64,000 bases of DNA from Chiridota heheva (lineage: Eukaryota > Echinodermata > Holothuroidea > Apodida > Chiridotidae): NCBI GenBank assembly GCA_020152595.1, contig JAIGNY010004056.1:417001-481000 (forward strand). Direction: 5' to 3'. A model generated the notes under the pieces. It saw only the letters and a program-made list of their open reading frames with translations, did not search any database and was not told the DNA's origin. Below, piece after piece: positions 10,530-31,864 of the stretch. The position numbers and the translations under genes were made by a program. Position 1 is the stretch's first letter. Each line of letters begins with the position of its first letter.

Positions 10530-12870
10530 ATTTATGTCTGGGTTCATTATAATAAATGATACTGGTGACCATTTTCCAAATTTTGTCAGAAGTAGAATAA
10601 CAAATATCATACAATTGAAGTAAATAATGATTATTATTATTTTAAGAGGAACACAAGTCAGAATTTTTGGAATAATATAAAGTCAATATTAGATGCGTTC
10701 GACTGGGTTTTTCCTTCCCAATCAATGATGTTGATCAGGCGTATGATAATTTCATTGGCACTATTAATGGTATTAATCATTCATGCTAAAAGATACAAAA
10801 AAATTAAGGTAAAATCGTTTAAGGAATCGTCTCCATGGATGACTGATTGTAAATGTAGGTCTATACGTAAGAATAATGATTTACATAAGCTCTATATACG
10901 TAAATATAATAAACAGAAAGAGCTAAACTACTCCACCTACAGAAACAGATTGACACTAGTGCAATCAGAGATGCGAAAAAGTTTATAACGCAACTCGTTT
11001 TGAAAAACAAAACAATTTAAGGAAAACTTGGAATACGATTAATTCAATCCTCCGGTCGTCACAACTCTTAGACGAATATTTCGAAATTATGCCATGATGA
11101 CATGGAAATTACAGATGATACTGATAAAGCGGAACTTTTTAATACTGTATCTTCTTTGTATTCATTGGTGAAAAACTAGCACGGAGCATTCCTGCTTCTG
11201 ATACCCACTTCATGTTATCCAAAAAACCTGTTTCTTGTTCCCTCTTTTTGTCCCCAACCAATGTCTCTAAAATTACCAAATTATTTTCTAACCTAAAAAG
11301 GGTAGGGCTACAAGTTTTGATGAAGTGTCAGAAGACTTACTTAAGTCTAATTGTTCATCTTTAGCAGCTGCTTTGACTCATATTTTCAATTTATCTCACT
11401 ATCTCTCAAAGGTAGGGTTTCCCCCTTTTCGTGCTTAAAACGCACGTGATACATCACTCTTCACTAAGTTGGTGATCCTTTAATTGTTTCAGATCATCGT
11501 CCCGAGTCTATTTTACCATCCCTTTCAATCTTCAAAAGTTTTAGAATAGGCTTAGTAATTCCTTGATAAGAACGATGTTTTAAATTCCAGGCTATTTGGC
11601 TTTCGCTCCAACTACATCTCTGCACACTGAATAATCGATGGTTTTAATAAGTTAACAAAGGAATCGAATTAGGGTGTTTTTAGATTTGTCAAAAGCATTT
11701 GACACTGTAACCCATTTTATATTAACAAAAAAAAAGAAAGAAAACTTTAGAATGGCATTGGAGGGTTAGCGCTTGAATGGTTTTCTAGCTATTTACATGA
11801 CCGTAAACAGCTTGTTTTAGTAAATAGTAAACATTCTCAACTAAGAACTATAACATGTGTTGTTCCGCAAGGCTCAATTCTTGGTTCCCTTCTTACAATT
11901 CTTGGTTCCCTTTTTACAATTCCTGGTTCCCTTTTTTGTATATAAATGACATTAATTAGAGTTTCCCCCTCTTATTCCTTTTGTATATAAATGACATTAA
12001 TTAGAGTTTCCCCCTCTTATTCCTTTTGTATATAAATGTCATTAATCAGAGCTCTGACAATTTATTCATTACCTTTATTTTTGATACCAGTATCATTTAT
12101 AAAAACAGACATCTTGTTAAAGCCGTAAAAATTGTAAATGTACAGTAGGTCACGTCTCCAACTGATTTGTTCAGCTAATAAAATTATCTCTAAATGTAAA
12201 TAAAACTAATTTAATCTGTTCATGGTGTTTCATCCATCTCAACGTTAATGTGAACATATGCAGACTGTTATTGATAATTGCTCTTTATCCAAAGCTAATG
12301 CTGTCAAGTTCCTTGGTATGCATCCCTTTTTTTTTTTTTTTTTTGATTGGGATGTTCACATAAAAAATCTCAGCTGTCAAGTATCAAAAATATTGGCATT
12401 CTGTGCAAAATAAAAGATTTCGTACCCTCTTTTGCTTAAGAATTGATATAACTCCCTTATACTCTCGTATAGCAACATTGTTTGGGGAAATGCAAATGTC
12501 ACTTATTTGAATAAGTTATTTCTGCTTCAAATGAAAGCAATCCGCCTTTTTACCAGACCAACGTATAGGGATCTATCTGCTCAACATCTTTGACATGTAT
12601 CAGCTTACGGGTTGGTGTGTTTATGTATGACTTGACGAAACGTTCACTTCCTACCTCATTTAATATATATTTTTCCTTAGAATCTCATGTTTATAATATG
12701 TTATACAAGGGGTTCTAGTAGCATTTGTAAACCACCTATCAAAACAGTCTTTTAAACGTTCAACTATTTCGGGAGGCGAAAATCAATGGAATAAATTATG
12801 TCATAAAATAAAAGAAGCCAATTCAGCATGTTCAGTCTCTACTTTTTCAAGATGATTAAAATCTAAGCTA
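10530..12870 (+). pseudogene. Decayed Jockey-like LINE ORF2
   Basis: Fragments of a non-LTR retrotransposon polyprotein come in the right order with many frameshifts and stops. An endonuclease tail, INDTGDHFPNF, lies near 10550. A linker with SPWMTD and NKQKELNYSTYRNRLTLV lies at 10830-10970. LDLSKAFDTV (reverse transcriptase motif A) lies near 11680-11715, followed by WFSSYLHDRKQLVLVNS and VVPQGSILG near 11780-11885. The motif C region near 12070-12100 reads FIFDTS, so the ADD triad is lost. A thumb-like LLLQMKAIRLFTRP lies near 12525. The 5' part of the element is absent. The exact 3' end is unclear. Confidence 0.8.
11885..12055 (+). repeat. Small tandem duplications inside the LINE
   Basis: A TTCTTGGTTCCCTT motif repeats three times. 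Then a unit of about 50 bp containing GTATATAAATGACATTAATT and CCCCCTCTTATTCC repeats, with a partial third copy. These duplications break the reverse transcriptase frame between motifs B and C. Confidence 0.8.
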
Positions 12871-13744
12871 CTTATGAATTATAACTGATAGTGTATAGAG
12901 GTGCTGTTGTATTCTTTATAGAATGAGGATGGGGGGCGAGGGGGTGGGGACGAGTAGTGTTTTTCTCTAAGTGTGAGTTTGTGTGTTATTCGTAATCACC
13001 CACGATACGTTTACTTTTTCAATATTAACAAATTCTATAAGTTCATTGTTTTGTATTGTTTATTAAGAAAAATTCTAATGGTGGACTACTTTGTAAAAGC
13101 ATTTGTTTATCTCTTCCTGCCATGTATGGATATACATGCATGACTGCAGGACAGTTGTGCCACTAGGGCCCTTGGAGTCTATGAGGCTCACGCTCTGTGC
13201 CTGAGTGTGGGAAGGGTCACCTCTAAGGAGGGTAATCCCTCAAAAGTTACAAATTGAAAAATCGAGAAATCTCCAATTTTCGGGAAATCTCCCTCATTTT
13301 CAGATTTTACGAGACATTTTCTACTTTCAAGGAATTCTCTTAAATTGTCGGCATGGGCAGCTCGCCATAGAGTAAAGGAATGTACTTGTTCCCCAATATT
13401 TGCTAATCATTGTGGGTTTTTTTTATTTAATTAAATGTATAATTTTAAAAGAGGTTCGTATTATGCCTCCCCCCCCCCACCCCCTTCTTCCCCCTTCATT
13501 TATTCTCAAGCATGTTTTGACCCTCTAACTAAAATCTCTTACAACCGCCTCTTGGTGATGTAAAACTGGAGATAATGTGGCAAAATAAAGAGAAATGACA
13601 ACTTTTATGACAAAAACAATCATTTTTCATAGCGTATAAAAATTATGGAGTATCACAGCCGGTTTTGGTATAAGAAACTAAAGCATTTGAAAATGAAAAT
13701 ACCTCCCCCTCCTCTCCAAAAAAAAATAAAATGATAATAATAAT
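12871..13744. other. Non-coding; G- and C-rich runs
   Basis: A G-rich run near 12930-12950 and a C-run near 13467. The stretch 13250-13340 resembles, in inverse orientation, the CCGAAAATT-type minisatellite at 14936-15440. Part may be 3' untranslated LINE sequence. Confidence 0.4.
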
Positions 13745-14935
13745 AATCTTGCCTTCGTGAAATGGAGGGCGCTTCCTGTCAGTGTGAATTGAAGAGCGCT
13801 TTCTGCCTCCGTGAAATGAAGGGCGCTACTTACCCTCGTATAAAACGGAGGACATATCTTGCTCTCGTGAAATGGAGGGCACTTCTCGCTCCCCGTGAAA
13901 TGGAGGACACATCTTGCTCCCGTGATCAGGTGATATAAAGGGAACTTTTATAGCCCCCGTGAATGGAGGGTTCATCTTGCTCCCGTTAAATGGACTTCTA
14001 TAGCCCCCGTGGAAGGAAGGTACATCTTTCTCCCGTGAAATGGAGGGAACTTTTTTTCCCCCCTTGAAATGGAGAGCACATCTTGCCCCGTGAAATGGAG
14101 GGCATATCTTGTTCCGTGATGTGGAGGGCACTTCACACCCCGTGAAATGGAGGGCACTTCTTGTCCCGTGAAATGGAGGACACCTCTTGCCTCGTGAAAT
14201 AGAAGGCACATTTGTCCCCGTGAAATGGAGGGCACATTTTGTCCTGTGAAATAAAGGAGGGGGTCACTTTTTTCCCCGTTAAATGGAAGGCGTTTCTTGT
14301 CCCCAGGAAATGGAGGGCACTTCTTAACCCCGTGAATTGGAGGGCACTTCTTACCCCGGTGAATTAGAGGGCCCCTTTTTGCCCCGTGAAACGAGAGGGC
14401 ACTTCTTAATCCCGTGAATTGGAGGGCACTTCTTACCCGGTGAATTGGAGGGCCCCTTCTTGTCCCGTGAAAAGAGAGGGCACTTCTTAGCCCCGTGAAT
14501 TGGAGGGCACTTCTTAACCCCATGAATTGGAGGCCCCTTTTGTCCCGTGAAATTGGAGGGCACTTCTTACCCCCATAAATTGGAGGGCCCTTCTTGTCCC
14601 GTGAAATTGAAGGGCACTTCTTACCCCCATAAATTGGAGGGCACTTCTTGTCCCGTGAAATTGGATGGCACTTCTTACCTCCATAAATTGGAGGGCACTT
14701 CTTACCCCCATAAATTGGAGGGCCCCTTCTTGTCCCGTGAAATTGGAGGGCACTTCTTACCCCCATAAATTGGAGGGCCCCTTCTTAACCCCGTGAAATG
14801 GAGGACACTTCTTACCCCCGTGAAATGGAGCAGACACTTCTTCCTCCGTGAAATGGAGGGCGCTTTTTGACCCCGTTAAATGAAGGGCACTCCTTACCAC
14901 CGTGAATTGGATGGCACTTCTTACCCCTGTGAAAG
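13745..14935 (+). repeat. Minisatellite, unit about 27-36 bp
   Basis: Roughly 35-40 imperfect units of the type CCCCGTGAATTGGAGGGCAC plus TTCTT. Variants carry GTGAAATGG or ATAAATTGG. Long open frames on both strands are translations of the array. Confidence 0.9.
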
Positions 14936-15440
14936 AATCTCCGAAAATGAGTAAAATTTCCCGATAATTAAAGCAAAATTCCCGAAATCGAGAGAATTGA
15001 CTGAAAGTGAAAGAAATTTGCCAAGAACGGAAGAAAATGTTCCGAAAATTAAAGAAAATTGCTTGGAATTGAAAGATATTTCCCAAAATGGAAGAAATTT
15101 TAGAAAATTGAAGGATATTTTCCAAATACTGAAGGATATTTTTCGAAAATTGAATGATATTTCCCGAAAATTGAAAGATATTTTCCAAAAGTTGAAGAAT
15201 ATTTCCCGAAAAATAAAGGATATTTTCAAAAACTGAAGAATATTTCCCGAAAATTAAAGGATATTTCCCGAAAATTGAAGGATATTTTCCGAAAATTGAA
15301 GGATATTTTCAAAAATCAAAGGATATTTTCAAAAAAATGAAGGATATTTCCCGATTATTGAAGGATATTTCCGGAAAATGATAAATATTTCCCGAAAATT
15401 AAAGGATATTTACCGAAAATAAATGGATATTTCCCAATTA
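14936..15440 (+). repeat. Minisatellite, unit about 20-23 bp
   Basis: Units follow CCGAAAATTGAAGGATATTT. The array directly follows the preceding one. Its right flank contains CAGTGCAATTTTTCC, which is also found beside the similar array at 41945-42145. Confidence 0.9.
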
Positions 15441-15599
15441 ACGGCAATTTGAATGTTCATAGAAACTAAATTTAGCAGTGCAATTTTTCCGCTTGTACCG
15501 GAATTTTTGGGGTCTTGCGCCCTAAGTTGCGCCTCTTTGATAATAAAACCTAAAAATTCAAAATGCTGTAAATATTTTTAACCGATCTGGATGAAACTA

Positions 15600-15765
15600 T
15601 TTTGCTATTTTCGTAAGAATGGAATCTCTTCTCAAGAAAATTGTTTGATCCGTCACCATAAATTTGATTGGCTGTCAGTGAAAGTGTAAATTTTGAAATA
15701 TTTCGACCAATCAGAAACATTGTATTGTAATGTGTTTTCATCGCCACGTTCGCACGATCTTTATC
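15600..15765 (+). repeat. Dispersed CCAAT-pair element, copy 1
   Basis: TCTCAAGAAAATTG and a GATCCGTCAC remnant precede ATTGG at 15667-15671 and TTTCGACCAATCAGAAAC with CCAAT at 15707-15711. The same order occurs in the copy at 27405. It lies 1.7 kb upstream of lectin gene 1. Confidence 0.7.
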
Positions 15766-15814
15766 TTTTAAAAATGTACATGCAGGAACGTAAATATCAA
15801 GTTTACAAAGTCAT

Positions 15815-16862
15815 GAAAGTGGGGACGGGGGAGCAAAGTGGGGATGGGGGAACAAATTGGGGGAGGACGGACAAAGTAGAGGAGGATGGACAAAGTTCGG
15901 GAGAATGGACAAAGTTGGGAGGATGTACAAAGTGGTGAAGAATGGACACAGTTGGGGAAGATGGACAAAGTAGGGGAGGATGGACAAAGTGGGGGAGGAT
16001 GGACAAAGTACGGGAGGATGGACAAAGTTGGGATGATGGACAAAGTTGGGAGGATGTACAAAGTGGGAGAGGATGGACAAAGTGGGGGAGGATGGTCAAA
16101 GTCGGGAAAGGATGGACAAAGTGGGGAGGCTGGACAAAGTGGGGAGGATGGACAAAGTGGGGAGGATGTACAAAGTGGGGGGAGGATGGTCAAATGGGAA
16201 AGGATGGACAAAGTGGGGAGGATGGTCAAAGTGAGAGAGGCTGACAAAGTGGGGAGGATGGTCAAAGTGAGAGAGGCTGGACAAAGTGGGGGAGGATGGT
16301 CAAAGGGAAAGGATGGACAAAGTGGGGGAGGCTGACAAAGTGGGGGGAGGATGGACAAAGTGGGGAGGATGGTCAAAGTGGGAGAGAGGCTGGACAAAGT
16401 GGGGGAGGATGGTCAAAGGGAAAGGATGGACAAAGTGGGGGGAGGCTGGACAAAGTGGGGGAGGATGGACAAAGTGGGGGAGGATGGTCAAAGTGAGAGG
16501 CTGGACAAAGTGGGGAGGATGGTCAAAGGGAAAGGATGGACAAAGTGGGGAGGCTGGACAAAGTGGGGAGGATGGACAAAGTGGGGGAGGATGGTCAAAG
16601 TGAGAGAGGCTGGACAAAGTGGGGGAGGATGGTCAAAGCGGGAAAGGATGGACAAAGTGGGGGAGGCTGGACAAAGTGGGGAGGATGGACAAAGTCGGGG
16701 AGGATGGTCAAAGTGAGAGAGGCTGGACAAAGTGGGGGAGGATGTACAAAGTGGGGGAGGATGAAAAAAGTGGGGGAAGATGGACAAAGTTGGGGAGGAT
16801 GGACAAAGTGGGGTGAGGACAAAGTGGGGGAGGATGTACAAAGTGGGGTAGGGGGTATGCTG
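15815..16862 (+). repeat. 18-20 bp minisatellite, about 1.05 kb
   Basis: Around 55 units of GGACAAAGTGGGGGAGGAT, with variants in which GGATGG becomes GGCTGG or GGTCAAAG replaces GGACAAAG. The many overlapping frames on both strands are artefacts. Confidence 0.95.
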
Positions 16863-17472
16863 CCATATTTTTCTTCCACAAAGAAAGGGGACAGAGCCTT
16901 TGAAAGGGGGCGGGGATAAGTCCTACTGTCCTCCAGGAATTACAGTAATGCCTGCGCGCATATACTTTAAGAGCAAGAGTGTACTAGAGTGTAATTTTGA
17001 CAACACAAATCCTGTCAAAACAAATACCTAAATACGTTTTCTGTGCAAATTGTCAAATGGCGAAATGTCAAATTCTAAAGGTTGTAATCCTCCATTTAGT
17101 TGGTTTTCCGTAAACTTGAAAGTGAAAGAAAACAGACATCATAGCCTTCCATCGTGTGACGTAGTTGGTCCTAATGTATTTCACGCAGCTTAGCATTCGT
17201 TTAATAAGACGTAAGAACTTCACTTGGAGGTCAGAAGAGGTTATAGTGGAATGAATCCTGAAGTCGAGAAAATACACAGTTGACCCCACAGTCTCAGTTG
17301 TTGAATGCCAACAATCACGTGTATTACACAGAGAAAACATATTTTAACATTTTCAATAACAGATGACAACATTATTGACAAAGGACAATGAGTCTTAAGT
17401 TTGAACAGTACAGTTTTGATACGACCTTTGAAGTTTGCTCAAATCTGATATTCCAACTAATAAACAATCAAA
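16863..17472 (+). other. Upstream region of lectin gene 1
   Basis: About 600 bp between the minisatellite and the start codon. I see no clear TATA box. A minus-strand frame at 17068-17340 has no support. The promoter is presumably here or upstream, by inference from position only. Confidence 0.3.
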
Positions 17473-25102
<7,630 letters not shown>

Positions 25103-26529
25103 CACAGTACAATTAGCGATTAGCAATTGTTTCCCTGGTACCACCAAGGGCATGATTAGTCACTGTGGTCAGCAGGTGATGACATAGGTGTAGGAACCGG
25201 GGGAGGGCTCTGGGGGCACGCGTGCCCCACACTTTCGAAAAATAAAAAGTGCCGCTCAATTACTGTCATAGGTGCAATAACTGTTGGAATTTGCACACAC
25301 TTAAAAAAATTTACAAAGGTTCCCCTTTAAAATTCAAAATGAAATTACTGAGCAGACCCAATAGTATGAAAATGGCAACTTTTGTCAGTCCCATGTACGG
25401 GGAAAATTGGAAAATTGCCCGTTTCTAAAAGTGAAGTGCCCCTTTTACTTTTCTGTATTATCATCAGAAAGTGGGCGGACATATGCATATGACTTGGGGG
25501 AAGTGCACTCTAAGAGGTCGTGCCCCCACTTTTCGAAAGCTTTCTACACCCCTGAATTGTTGAAGATCTAAAGAAATATCGAAGGTTTCTTCTGTAAAAT
25601 TTGTTTTAATTTGAAGTTCCAAGTTGTTCCTAAAATGTTCCGATTTTTCCGGACTCTTTAGAGGTGCACACGTAGGTGTGGGATTAAAAGGGGTGGATCC
25701 GGTATCTTGTGCAACCCCAAGAACCCACTTGTATCAACAATCTTACATATCAAACTTTTACAAATTATTTTTTCCAGTTTATATATGCAATGTTTAACCC
25801 CCCTAAAATGTAATTTTAGTGGTGTATCCACCTTCCAAACTGTGTGTGAGAGGTGAGAATTAGAGGGGAAGGGGAGGGGGGGAGTATAACCAGCTGTGAT
25901 ATTTAATGTCAACGTTTAAAAGTACGAGATAAGGTAGGGGACCCGCACTCCCATTCCATTCCCTCGTGGCTACGCCACTGGACGGGTAAGGGTGAGCCAT
26001 ATACTTCCCCAGCTTCACCTTTTATTTTACGCACGTTTAATACTTAATGCAACAGATTGTATATCATTAAGGTACAACTTTTGAACTTTTAAAGCGGTTC
26101 AAAATCAGTAAATGTACGCCATTTGCGTGGTTTTGAGACGTCCTTTCTTAGCATATATACATGATAAAATACTTGTAGACAACCTACTGACATGACTGGC
26201 AGACTGGTAGTGAATATACTGATATATGCAGGTATAAGACACCCCGAAAAGGTATACAGGCAGACAGGTATAATTACCTTTTACTGATCCATTAAAAAAA
26301 GAGTTATAGCAGTATAAATTGCGAACAAACCAACGTTTAACTTTCGAATATAACAGCTGTTGTTGTTTCCGAGGAATGGTTGTAGAAGTAAAGTTTATAT
26401 TTGCCGACATGTATTTATGCAAAATTTGTGATGAATGATTGGCAAAAAAACAAACAATTTTTGGTGAATTGTGCATGCATGGCAGCATGGTATATAGTCA
26501 AGTTCAAAATTGTCAGGAAATGATTAAGT
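25103..26529. other. 3' flank of lectin gene 1 with dispersed repeat fragments
   Basis: AATAAA at 25241-25246 could be the polyadenylation signal, but it lies in a repeated GC-rich fragment (ACTTTCGAAAAATAAAAAGT). A related GTGCCCCCACTTTTCGAAAG occurs near 25520, and CGTAGGAAC-type fragments recur at 25185 and 39000. No gene is seen. Confidence 0.4.
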
Positions 26530-27250
26530 CTGCCTGACACATCACACATTTTCAGAGATATGTTTACCTAATTTGCTTGCCACCAAATACAGCTTTAATT
26601 TTAAAGAAGATAATTTAAACCCATAGAGTGTCGCAACTCTGTTCCAATACAATTTTGATCCATCAATCGAAACGTATTTTCCAATTTGTATCATCCATAA
26701 CTTAGAAAAGGAAACTATTTTTCTTGGAATTTGAAAGCCTGTCGAATAAGAGTTGAATGATTTCACTTTAGTTCAATATGTAGATAATGTAAATGGTCCT
26801 TCTTGTGTGTGTTAAAATGTACATAGATAATACAGCTTAGATATGTGTTGAAATGTACATGGGGTAATACACAGCTAAGCTTATTTTTAAATTTTGATCA
26901 TCCATAAGGTAACAAAATATTATTTGTTAGAATTTGAAAGCTTGTCAACTAAGAATTAAATGATTTTTGTATAATCTATGTTATCACAAACATTTCTCAG
27001 CATTTATCATAGTTTTTAGTAATTTATCTAAATATGTGAATAATGTAAATAATGAAAACAGTCATTATTGTGTATACTGGCGTTGAGATTCATAGGGGTA
27101 ATACACAAACTAAATATGTTGACATCTTCAGATATTGGAGTTTATAGTTTTTATGTATATTTGGAAAGATACGTATTAAGATCTTGAGGTTTAAAGGGTT
27201 TTAGGTTTTGACTTTGAGCGGATAAGTTTGCGGAATGTTTAATATTTCCA
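26530..27250 (+). repeat. Local duplication C, copy 1
   Basis: It matches 27610-28165 over most of its length. Shared landmarks are TTGCCACCAA, GAAGATAATT, ATTTTGATCATCCATAA, TTATCACAAAC, GTGTATACTGGCGTTGAGAT and CAGATATTGGAGTTTATAGT. Confidence 0.85.
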
Positions 27251-27404
27251 AAATGTGTACATGGGGTTATAAACAGCTTAGATATGTTGGCATCCTTAGG
27301 AGTTGGTTGATGAATATAAAACTGTTTAACTCTTTAAATTCCTTATCTAAATTTCAGTCATATAGGAATATCTTTTGATTTGGGATATCATTGAATAGGA
27401 AATC

Positions 27405-27590
27405 TGGTCTCAAGAAAATGCTTGACCTGTCACTCAAGTCCGATACCTACTAGTAACGTCACTTCCGCGGTGAAAATTCATGTCTCGTTGGTGTGGTTGT
27501 GCAAATATTTCGACCAATCAGAAACGTTGGATTCTAGTGTATTTGTTATCTTCACGTTAACACAATGGCATGACCTTTAAATTCAAATTA
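27405..27590 (+). repeat. Dispersed CCAAT-pair element, copy 4
   Basis: GTCTCAAGAAAATGCTTGAC, then GTAACGTCACTTCCGCGG at 27453-27470 (CRE-like plus ETS-like), a TTGG near 27488, and TTTCGACCAATCAGAAACG with CCAAT at 27514-27518, ending near CTTCACGTTAACACAATGGC. This is the most complete + strand copy and serves as a reference. It lies between the two copies of duplication C. Confidence 0.75.
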
Positions 27591-27609
27591 TCAGGATACG
27601 GAACATAAG

Positions 27610-28165
27610 TCTGCCTGAAGCCTACATCACAAATGAGATATGTCAGGGACATGTAAAATTAGCTAATTTTGTTGCCACCAAGCATAGCATAAATTTCAAA
27701 GAAGATAATTAAAAATAAATTAAAATATTTGCAGCCCCGTAGAGAGATGCGTCTTTTTCCACAGGATATGTCCGATGCAAGTTTTGCATCAATCAAAACT
27801 TATTTTCAAATTTTGATCATCCATAACGTGAACAAATATAATTTGTTAGAATTTCAAAGCTTGTCAACTAAAAGTTAAATGATTTTTGTATAATTTATGT
27901 TATCACAAACGTTTCTCAGCATTTATCATAGTTTTGGGTAATTTATCTAAATATGTGAATAATGTAAATAATGAAAACAGTCATTATTGTGTATACTGGC
28001 GTTGAGATTCATAGGGGGTAATACACAAACTAAATGTGTAGACATCTCCAGATATTGGAGTTTATAGTTTTTATGTATATTTGGAAAGATACGTATAAAG
28101 ATCTTGGGGTTTAAAGGTTTTTAGGTTTTGACTTTGAGCGGGTAAGCTTGCGGAATGTTTAATAT
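27610..28165 (+). repeat. Local duplication C, copy 2
   Basis: Second copy of 26530-27250, offset by about 0.91-1.07 kb. The last 360 bp are nearly identical to copy 1 with scattered changes. Confidence 0.85.
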
Positions 28166-28169
28166 GTGA

Positions 28170-29970
<1,801 letters not shown>

Positions 29971-30169
29971 AACTGAAGGATTTATTTAAAGGAATGTAGT
30001 GATACTAATTTTCACGAAGAGCATACGGTCTTCAAAATGGAGAAAATATCTTGTTTTATTTGATTGATAGAGAATTGATAGAAAATCCAAGTTTGCAAAA
30101 CTTGTGTATAATTCTTTGTTTTCTTATTCTGTACATTATTTCGATCATAAAGCTTAATTCATCTGAGGC

Positions 30170-30395
30170 ATCCTAGCAGGAAAGTTTTGCTTCATAAAAT
30201 ACACACTTTCATCAAGAACAAGAGAATACAAAAATAATACTGAAAGCTATGATACGATTCACACAGTCATTTAATTTTAGATGGACATTTCACTTTCATT
30301 ATCGTTCGTCTAACCACTAACCATTTTCATCAATTTAATCAGTCATTGGTTTTCTGAATTTGCTTATACTGACTTCAGCATCCAAATCAAACACT
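30170..30395 (+). repeat. Local duplication D, copy 2
   Basis: Diverged relative of 28170-28458, ending GAATTTGCTTATACTGACTT CAGCATC. A further related piece (GGAAAGCTCTAAACTAAATA at 30533) matches AAAAGCTCTAAACCATG at 28196. Confidence 0.5.
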
Positions 30396-30974
30396 TTAAA
30401 GTATATCTTTAAAGGCATGTAAGGCAATTATATCACAGTTAGGAATAGCATTAGATTTCAAAGGTCTTCAAATTGGGAAAAGAAATCTGTACTTACTTCC
30501 AAAACGAGTTGATGCATTGGAGAATCAAAGATTGGAAAGCTCTAAACTAAATAAATCTTCGTTCTTCTAATGAAATATTTTTTTCTTACGATTTATTTGG
30601 CATTAATGATATAAATTGTGAATTACATCTTTTACCAGAAACCAGTGCTTTTTTAAAGTATTTCTTGGGGGGACACAACAGGGACCTTTTAAGGAATGCA
30701 CGTGACTCACACAATAATTAGGAAGAGCGTTAACGGCCTTCAAAGTAGGAAAAATCTTATTTTATAGTAGAGTAATTGATGATCAAAGTGTGAAACTTAC
30801 ATTGCAGGGCCCTAATTCCTGAGAGGACAGGAGATATGCCCCCCCCCGCCCCCAATTTTCAGCAGAATTGCACAAATTCAGCACATTTTGGACCAAATTT
30901 TCCTCTTGTTCCCTTCACTTTTTTAATAAGAGGCCATGCCCCTCCCCTACTTTCCAAATGATAATTACGCAACA
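30396..30974. other. Non-coding, no recognised gene
   Basis: Contains a C-run near 30840 and a GC-rich dispersed fragment. Nothing else is supported. Confidence 0.45.
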
Positions 30975-30979
30975 TGGTG

Positions 30980-31370
30980 GTGTTTGTTTATTCATAGTGA
31001 TTTGTTTTTCTCCTTGATGAAGTTAAAGGAATCTCCCGTAAATTTTCATTTTCATATTTATGATAGAGGACTGCTAAAGAAAACAATTGTAAAAAACTAA
31101 GTTGATATCTTATTCCGTTTAGAAAATATTACATTTCAAAGATTTCACGGGTGTGTATATTGAATAGTGACCAGTGTTTGTTTATTCATAGTAATTTGTT
31201 TTTCTCCTTGATGAAGTTAAAGGAATCTCCCGTGAATTTTCATTTTCAAATTTATGATAGAGAACTATTAAAAAAAACAATTGTAAAAAACTAAGTTGAT
31301 ATCTTATTCCGTTAGGAAATATTACATTTCAAAGATCTCACGGGTGTGTATATTGAATAATGACCAGTGT
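30980..31370 (+). repeat. Tandem duplication of about 195 bp, R1-related
   Basis: Two copies (about 30980-31170 and 31171-31370) share GTTTGTTTATTCATAGT, TTCTCCTTGATGAAGTTAAA, AAACTAAGTTGATATCTTAT and CACGGGTGTGTATATTGAAT. The segment with AGAGGACTGCTAAAGAAAAC and TTATTCCGTTTAGAAAATAT resembles the R1 terminal unit at 1036-1375. Confidence 0.8.
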
Positions 31371-31382
31371 ATGCTCATACAG

Positions 31383-31859
31383 CAGTCCGGCAGCATGCCT
31401 ATTAATGGGAACTTAAATGTTCCTATTAATGGGAGCATTTTGCTACATGGAAGCCGCCATTTTGTGATATTTCTCATGATCCTTTGCTATTGTTAAAGCT
31501 TTATGCAATGTTACATAATTCCAGTTGACATATGTCTGGGAAAAATATCTTTTCTAGGGGAAACCTAAAACTCATGAAAATACCTTCATTACTGCATGGC
31601 TACAACTTTTCCACTCCCATTTGATATGTTCACCACGCAGTCTTCGAAATATTAGATAAAATAGACAATAGAGCTGGACTTTTAGGCGCGAAATGGCCAT
31701 TTTGAAAATTCAGATGTTTTTCAACACAATGATTTTTAATATTTCAAGTACATCAATTAGAAACTATGACATTTCATCGCAATATCTGAACAATATGGCT
31801 TGCATGGCTTCAATATTCTCGTGATAAATGTTCCTAATAATAGGCATTCTGCCGGACTG
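31383..31859. mobile_element. Non-autonomous DNA transposon with inverted ends and 5-bp duplication
   Basis: The left end CAGTCCGGCAGCATGCCTAT and onward (31383-about 31412) is mirrored by the right end (about 31830-31859), which ends GCATTCTGCCGGACTG. The mirror extends over about 29 bp with few mismatches. TACAG lies immediately outside on both sides (31378-31382 and 31860-31864), a candidate target-site duplication. At 477 bp with no coding frame it is a MITE-type element. Superfamily not assigned. Confidence 0.85.
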
Positions 31860-31864
31860 TACAG

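Noticed and set aside
13826..16919. Many long open frames (up to 264 codons) in overlapping frames
   Set aside because: All are read-through of minisatellites on both strands, with no splice or start context.
25241..25246. AATAAA as the proven polyadenylation signal of lectin gene 1
   Set aside because: It is at a plausible distance but lies in a dispersed repeat. Only transcript ends can decide.
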